DNA of 64,000 bases from NCBI RefSeq assembly GCF_003260265.1, contig NZ_QITQ01000003.1:62001-126000 (forward strand). Reading direction: 5' to 3'. The notes under the pieces were generated by a model. That model did not search any database, had not been told where the DNA came from, and saw only the letters and a program-made list of their open reading frames with translations. Source of the stretch: Roseovarius amoyensis (lineage in GTDB: Bacteria > Pseudomonadota > Alphaproteobacteria > Rhodobacterales > Rhodobacteraceae). The position numbers and the translations under genes were made by a program. How positions within the stretch are numbered: the stretch's first letter is position 1; each line of letters begins with the position of its first letter. This document shows, piece after piece, positions 63,184 to 64,000 of the stretch.

Positions 63184-64000
63184 AGCAGGAACTGGCGGCG
63201 GCGCTGGCCGCCACAAGCGACGCGGTCGGGGCCCATTTCGCCGATGTACTAGGCAGCTTTGGCGACGATGACGTGGCGCAGGCCATGCGCTATGCGCTGG
63301 AGGGCGGCAAACGCATCCGCGCCTGCCTGGTGATCGAGGGCGCGCGCCTGTTCGGCCAGCCAAGCGAACGTGCGATCTGGCCCGCCTGCGCAATCGAGGC
63401 GATGCATGCCTACAGCCTGGTGCATGACGACCTGCCCTGCATGGATGACGACGCCATGCGCCGGGGCCGCCCGACGCTACATGTTCAGTGGGATGAGGCG
63501 ACGGCGGTGCTGGCGGGCGACGCATTGCAGGCGCTGGCATTCGAGCTGGCGGCGCACCCCGATGGCGCCGAGGGCGCCGAGCACCGCGCCGGGCTGGCCC
63601 TGAGCCTGGCGCGTGCCGCGGGCGGGCAGGGGATGGTGCTGGGCCAGGCGCTGGACATCGCCGCCGAAACCGCACACGCGCCGCTTTCGCTAGATCAGAT
63701 CACCGCCTTACAGCGGGCCAAGACCGGGGCGCTGATCGGCTGGGCCGCCACCGCCGGGGCGCGCATGGCCGGGGCTGACCCCGCGCCGCTGGGCGGCTAC
63801 GCCCGTGCGCTGGGGCTGGCCTTTCAGATCCAGGATGACGTGATCGACGCCACCGGCGACGAGGGCACCGCCGGCAAGGCCGTGGGCAAGGATGCCGCCG
63901 CCGGAAAGGCGACCTTCGTGTCGCTGCTGGGGCTCGATGCCGCGCGTGCGCGTGCCGCTGGGCTTGCCGAAGAGGCGTGCGACGCCATATCCTGCTATGG
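63180..64000 (+). CDS. ispA: farnesyl diphosphate synthase (polyprenyl synthetase), 3' truncated
   Basis: Condenses IPP with DMAPP/GPP to FPP. The frame from GTG 63180 is open to the window edge (273 codons). First Asp-rich motif: LVHDDLPCMDDDAMRRGRPT; second: FQIQDDVIDATGD; the catalytic lysines are in GGKRIRACL, AKTGALI and GKDAAAGKATF. About 15-20 residues are missing at the 3' end. Overlaps xseB by 4 bp; dxs is expected next. Confidence 0.94.
   Translation, partial: MKQELAAALAATSDAVGAHFADVLGSFGDDDVAQAMRYALEGGKRIRACLVIEGARLFGQPSERAIWPACAIEAMHAYSLVHDDLPCMDDDAMRRGRPTLHVQWDEATAVLAGDALQALAFELAAHPDGAEGAEHRAGLALSLARAAGGQGMVLGQALDIAAETAHAPLSLDQITALQRAKTGALIGWAATAGARMAGADPAPLGGYARALGLAFQIQDDVIDATGDEGTAGKAVGKDAAAGKATFVSLLGLDAARARAAGLAEEACDAISCY

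Overview
The window is high-GC chromosomal DNA from an alphaproteobacterium, most likely a Rhodobacteraceae/Roseobacter-group member. The evidence is the alphaproteobacterial complex I operon (nuoH to nuoN running into birA-coaX-rnj), a ctrA gene with a SciP-like (DUF1153) gene just upstream, GTTC-N7-GTTC LexA boxes, a DUF6477/DUF6456-type gene pair, TrmFO, and an xseB-ispA pair. I see no rRNA, tRNA, IS element, prophage or CRISPR array. Most of the window is core housekeeping DNA.

Layout. 1-12 kb: complex I subunits H, I, J, K, L, M, N, with a carboxymuconolactone-decarboxylase-like ORF between I and J and a lower-GC secreted-protein ORF inserted between J and K. Biotin ligase, type III pantothenate kinase and RNase J follow. 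12-20 kb: RhlE-type helicase, glycosyltransferase, RF3 and a Hint-domain protein on the minus strand; then an atypical SDR, an alpha/beta-hydrolase broken by an in-frame TGA, and a sodium:solute symporter. 20.9-30.4 kb: tatABC plus a DUF815 ATPase, mnmA, sciP-ctrA, ligA-recG. 30.4-35.4 kb: an SOS-boxed 40-codon membrane peptide, a NifU-like scaffold, hisI, gluQ, trmFO, enoyl-CoA hydratase, thioesterase. 35.5-45.5 kb: rplM-rpsI, an OafA-type acyltransferase, TetR-ppk2, metA, a P-loop protein, a FadL-type porin, an EamA transporter and a second acyltransferase. 45.5-53 kb: guaA, a non-pyrrolysine MttB homologue, the DUF6477/HTH pair, a VIT1-type transporter, lipA. 52.4-57.8 kb: envelope genes, namely a Tat-exported MepK/YcbK-like peptidase divergent from an L,D-transpeptidase, then lpxD-acp-KAS. 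57.8-64 kb: a lower-GC DUF3800 gene, an IalB-family protein, an intergenic region with two minus-strand terminators and a probable small RNA, a HerA-like ATPase, an APH-fold kinase, xseB and a truncated ispA.

How it fits together. Overlapping ATGA/GTGA/TGATG junctions show tight translational coupling within nuoI-CMD-nuoJ, nuoL-nuoM, tatB-tatC-DUF815, ligA-recG, rplM-rpsI, acp-KAS and xseB-ispA. The least explained parts are short elements: two LexA boxes driving a terminator-bounded membrane microprotein; a hairpin RNA with an anti-Shine-Dalgarno loop; a sciP reading frame that needs a -1 shift near its start; CtrA-like and DnaA boxes in front of an HTH gene; and an insertion scar in which the last eight codons of nuoJ are duplicated.
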